Positions 13,648-14,167 of a stretch of DNA of 14,167 nt are shown piece by piece. Every line of letters begins with the position of its first letter. The stretch's first letter is position 1. Position numbers and translations under genes: made by a program. This DNA comes from Bacillota bacterium. Lineage in GTDB: Bacteria > Bacillota > Clostridia > Acetivibrionales > DSM-1351. Below the pieces are notes generated by a model. It did no database searches. It worked only from the letters and a program-made list of their open reading frames with translations, and was not told the DNA's origin. The stretch lies in the NCBI GenBank assembly GCA_023390335.1, contig JAEWCZ010000076.1, positions 1 through 14,167 on the forward strand. The letters are read 5' to 3'.

Positions 13648-14167
13648 GCCTTCTTGAAGCGAAAGAGCAAATAAGATTCCAATACATAAAAGACAATCAA
13701 GATCATATAAACATCAAGAAAGCCTGCAAAACATTAGGAGTCTCAAGAGCAGGCTACTATAAATACCTAGACCATAACCCTTCCCAATGTGAAATTGAGA
13801 ATGCAGCTTTGAAAGGAATCATTAAAGAAATCTTTGATGATAATAAAGGACGATACGGTTCTATTCGAATTGGAAAAGTACTTAATGCGTGAAATGAATT
13901 TATGCCCAAAAGGTACAAGGTACAACTACAAAAAATACAATATGAAAAATAGAGGCGAAGAAAGACCTAACTTATTAAATCAGCTGTTCCTAACAGATGT
14001 GAAAAACAAGTTTTGGGTTGGAGATATTACATATATTCCTACTAAGAAAGGCACCCTATACCTTGCTGTATTTGTAGACCTATTCTCTAGAAAAGTTGTT
14101 GGATGGTCAATGAGTAACAAAATGAAAGATACTTTAGTAATTGACGCATTTTTACAAGCTTATGGGA
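13641..14167 (+). pseudogene. IS3-family transposase OrfB, deleted internally, cut by window end
   Basis: The catalytic half of the transposase, read in the -1 frame after the A7 slip: ILGLLEAKEQIRFQYIKDN, then KACKTLGVSRAGYYKYL, then GRYGSIRIGKVLN, stopping at TGA 13890-13892. The protein continues in another frame from 13882/13885 with LMREMNLCPKGTRYNYKKYN, then the rve/DDE core: first Asp in VGDITYIPT and second in FVDLFSRKVVGWS. The third residue, Glu, lies outside the window. In relatives about 15-18 residues (the segment before LMRE) separate KVLN from LMREMNLC; they are missing here, and the single TTAATG at 13882-13887 serves both flanks. This looks like a deletion between short repeats, of a size equal to 2 modulo 3. 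Confidence 0.85.

Larger units (their letters stand above)
13328..14167 (+). mobile_element. IS3-family element (IS150-like), right side outside window
   Basis: An insertion sequence with the orfA/orfB layout of IS3. The likely left end is the TGG at 13328, followed by AAAGTAGACAC, a motif common in ends of this group. It sits 34 nt after the lyase stop. The right end, the target-site duplication and the last catalytic Glu are beyond the window, so the exact ends are not confirmed. The orfB lesion suggests the copy can no longer transpose by itself. Confidence 0.8.

Overview
The window is AT-rich DNA from a low-GC Gram-positive anaerobe, most likely a cellulolytic clostridium of the Ruminiclostridium/Hungateiclostridium type. 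This is inferred from the AGA/AGG-rich coding, strong AGGAGG-type ribosome binding sites, and a mix of YD-repeat (RHS) proteins, a GH94 phosphorylase, copper-amine-oxidase-N/TPR secreted proteins and IS3 elements. No rRNA, tRNA or CRISPR array was seen.

Positions 1-3182 are a decayed polymorphic-toxin locus. The 3' end of an RHS gene enters from the left edge. It carries an apparent in-frame core deletion, an amber codon replacing a conserved Tyr, and a +1 frameshift in its toxin tip. A TPR protein (1297-1968) sits where an immunity gene would be. About 700 bp of non-coding DNA with several hairpins follows, then a second, orphan toxin tip (2681-3001) and a 51-codon ORF (3027-3182) that looks like a truncated immunity gene. 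This arrangement fits a store of silent tips.

Positions 3183-4819 hold the C-terminal half of a GH94 beta-glucan phosphorylase, with two nonsense codons and one frameshift. It abuts the truncated immunity ORF exactly, so a recombination junction lies there. A good intrinsic terminator follows at 4883-4929.

Positions 5228-8636 hold the last ~40 codons of an ABC exporter, then an intact two-gene ABC transporter operon of the MacB/FtsX type with an 8-nt overlap (ATPase, then 834-aa permease). An intact membrane-anchored metallophosphoesterase follows (8843-9742). Next is a secreted copper-amine-oxidase-N/TPR protein (9955-11415), whose last TPR appears to be cut off by an amber codon.

Positions 11506-13294 hold a long leader with a TTGACA box, an 8-bp tandem repeat and a possible hairpin, then an intact but divergent tryptophanase/tyrosine phenol-lyase family gene. 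Its arginine codons are mostly CGN, unlike its neighbours, which suggests transfer. An IS3-family element (IS150-like) lies downstream: orfA is intact, with an A7 slippery site, and orfB is broken by a deletion. The right edge of the window cuts orfB.

The main theme is decay: at least five genes are interrupted or truncated next to intact transporter, phosphoesterase and lyase genes. I did not find a convincingly new multi-gene system. The most notable items are the toxin-tip remnants, the repeated replacement of Tyr/Trp codons by stops, and the unusual lyase with its leader.
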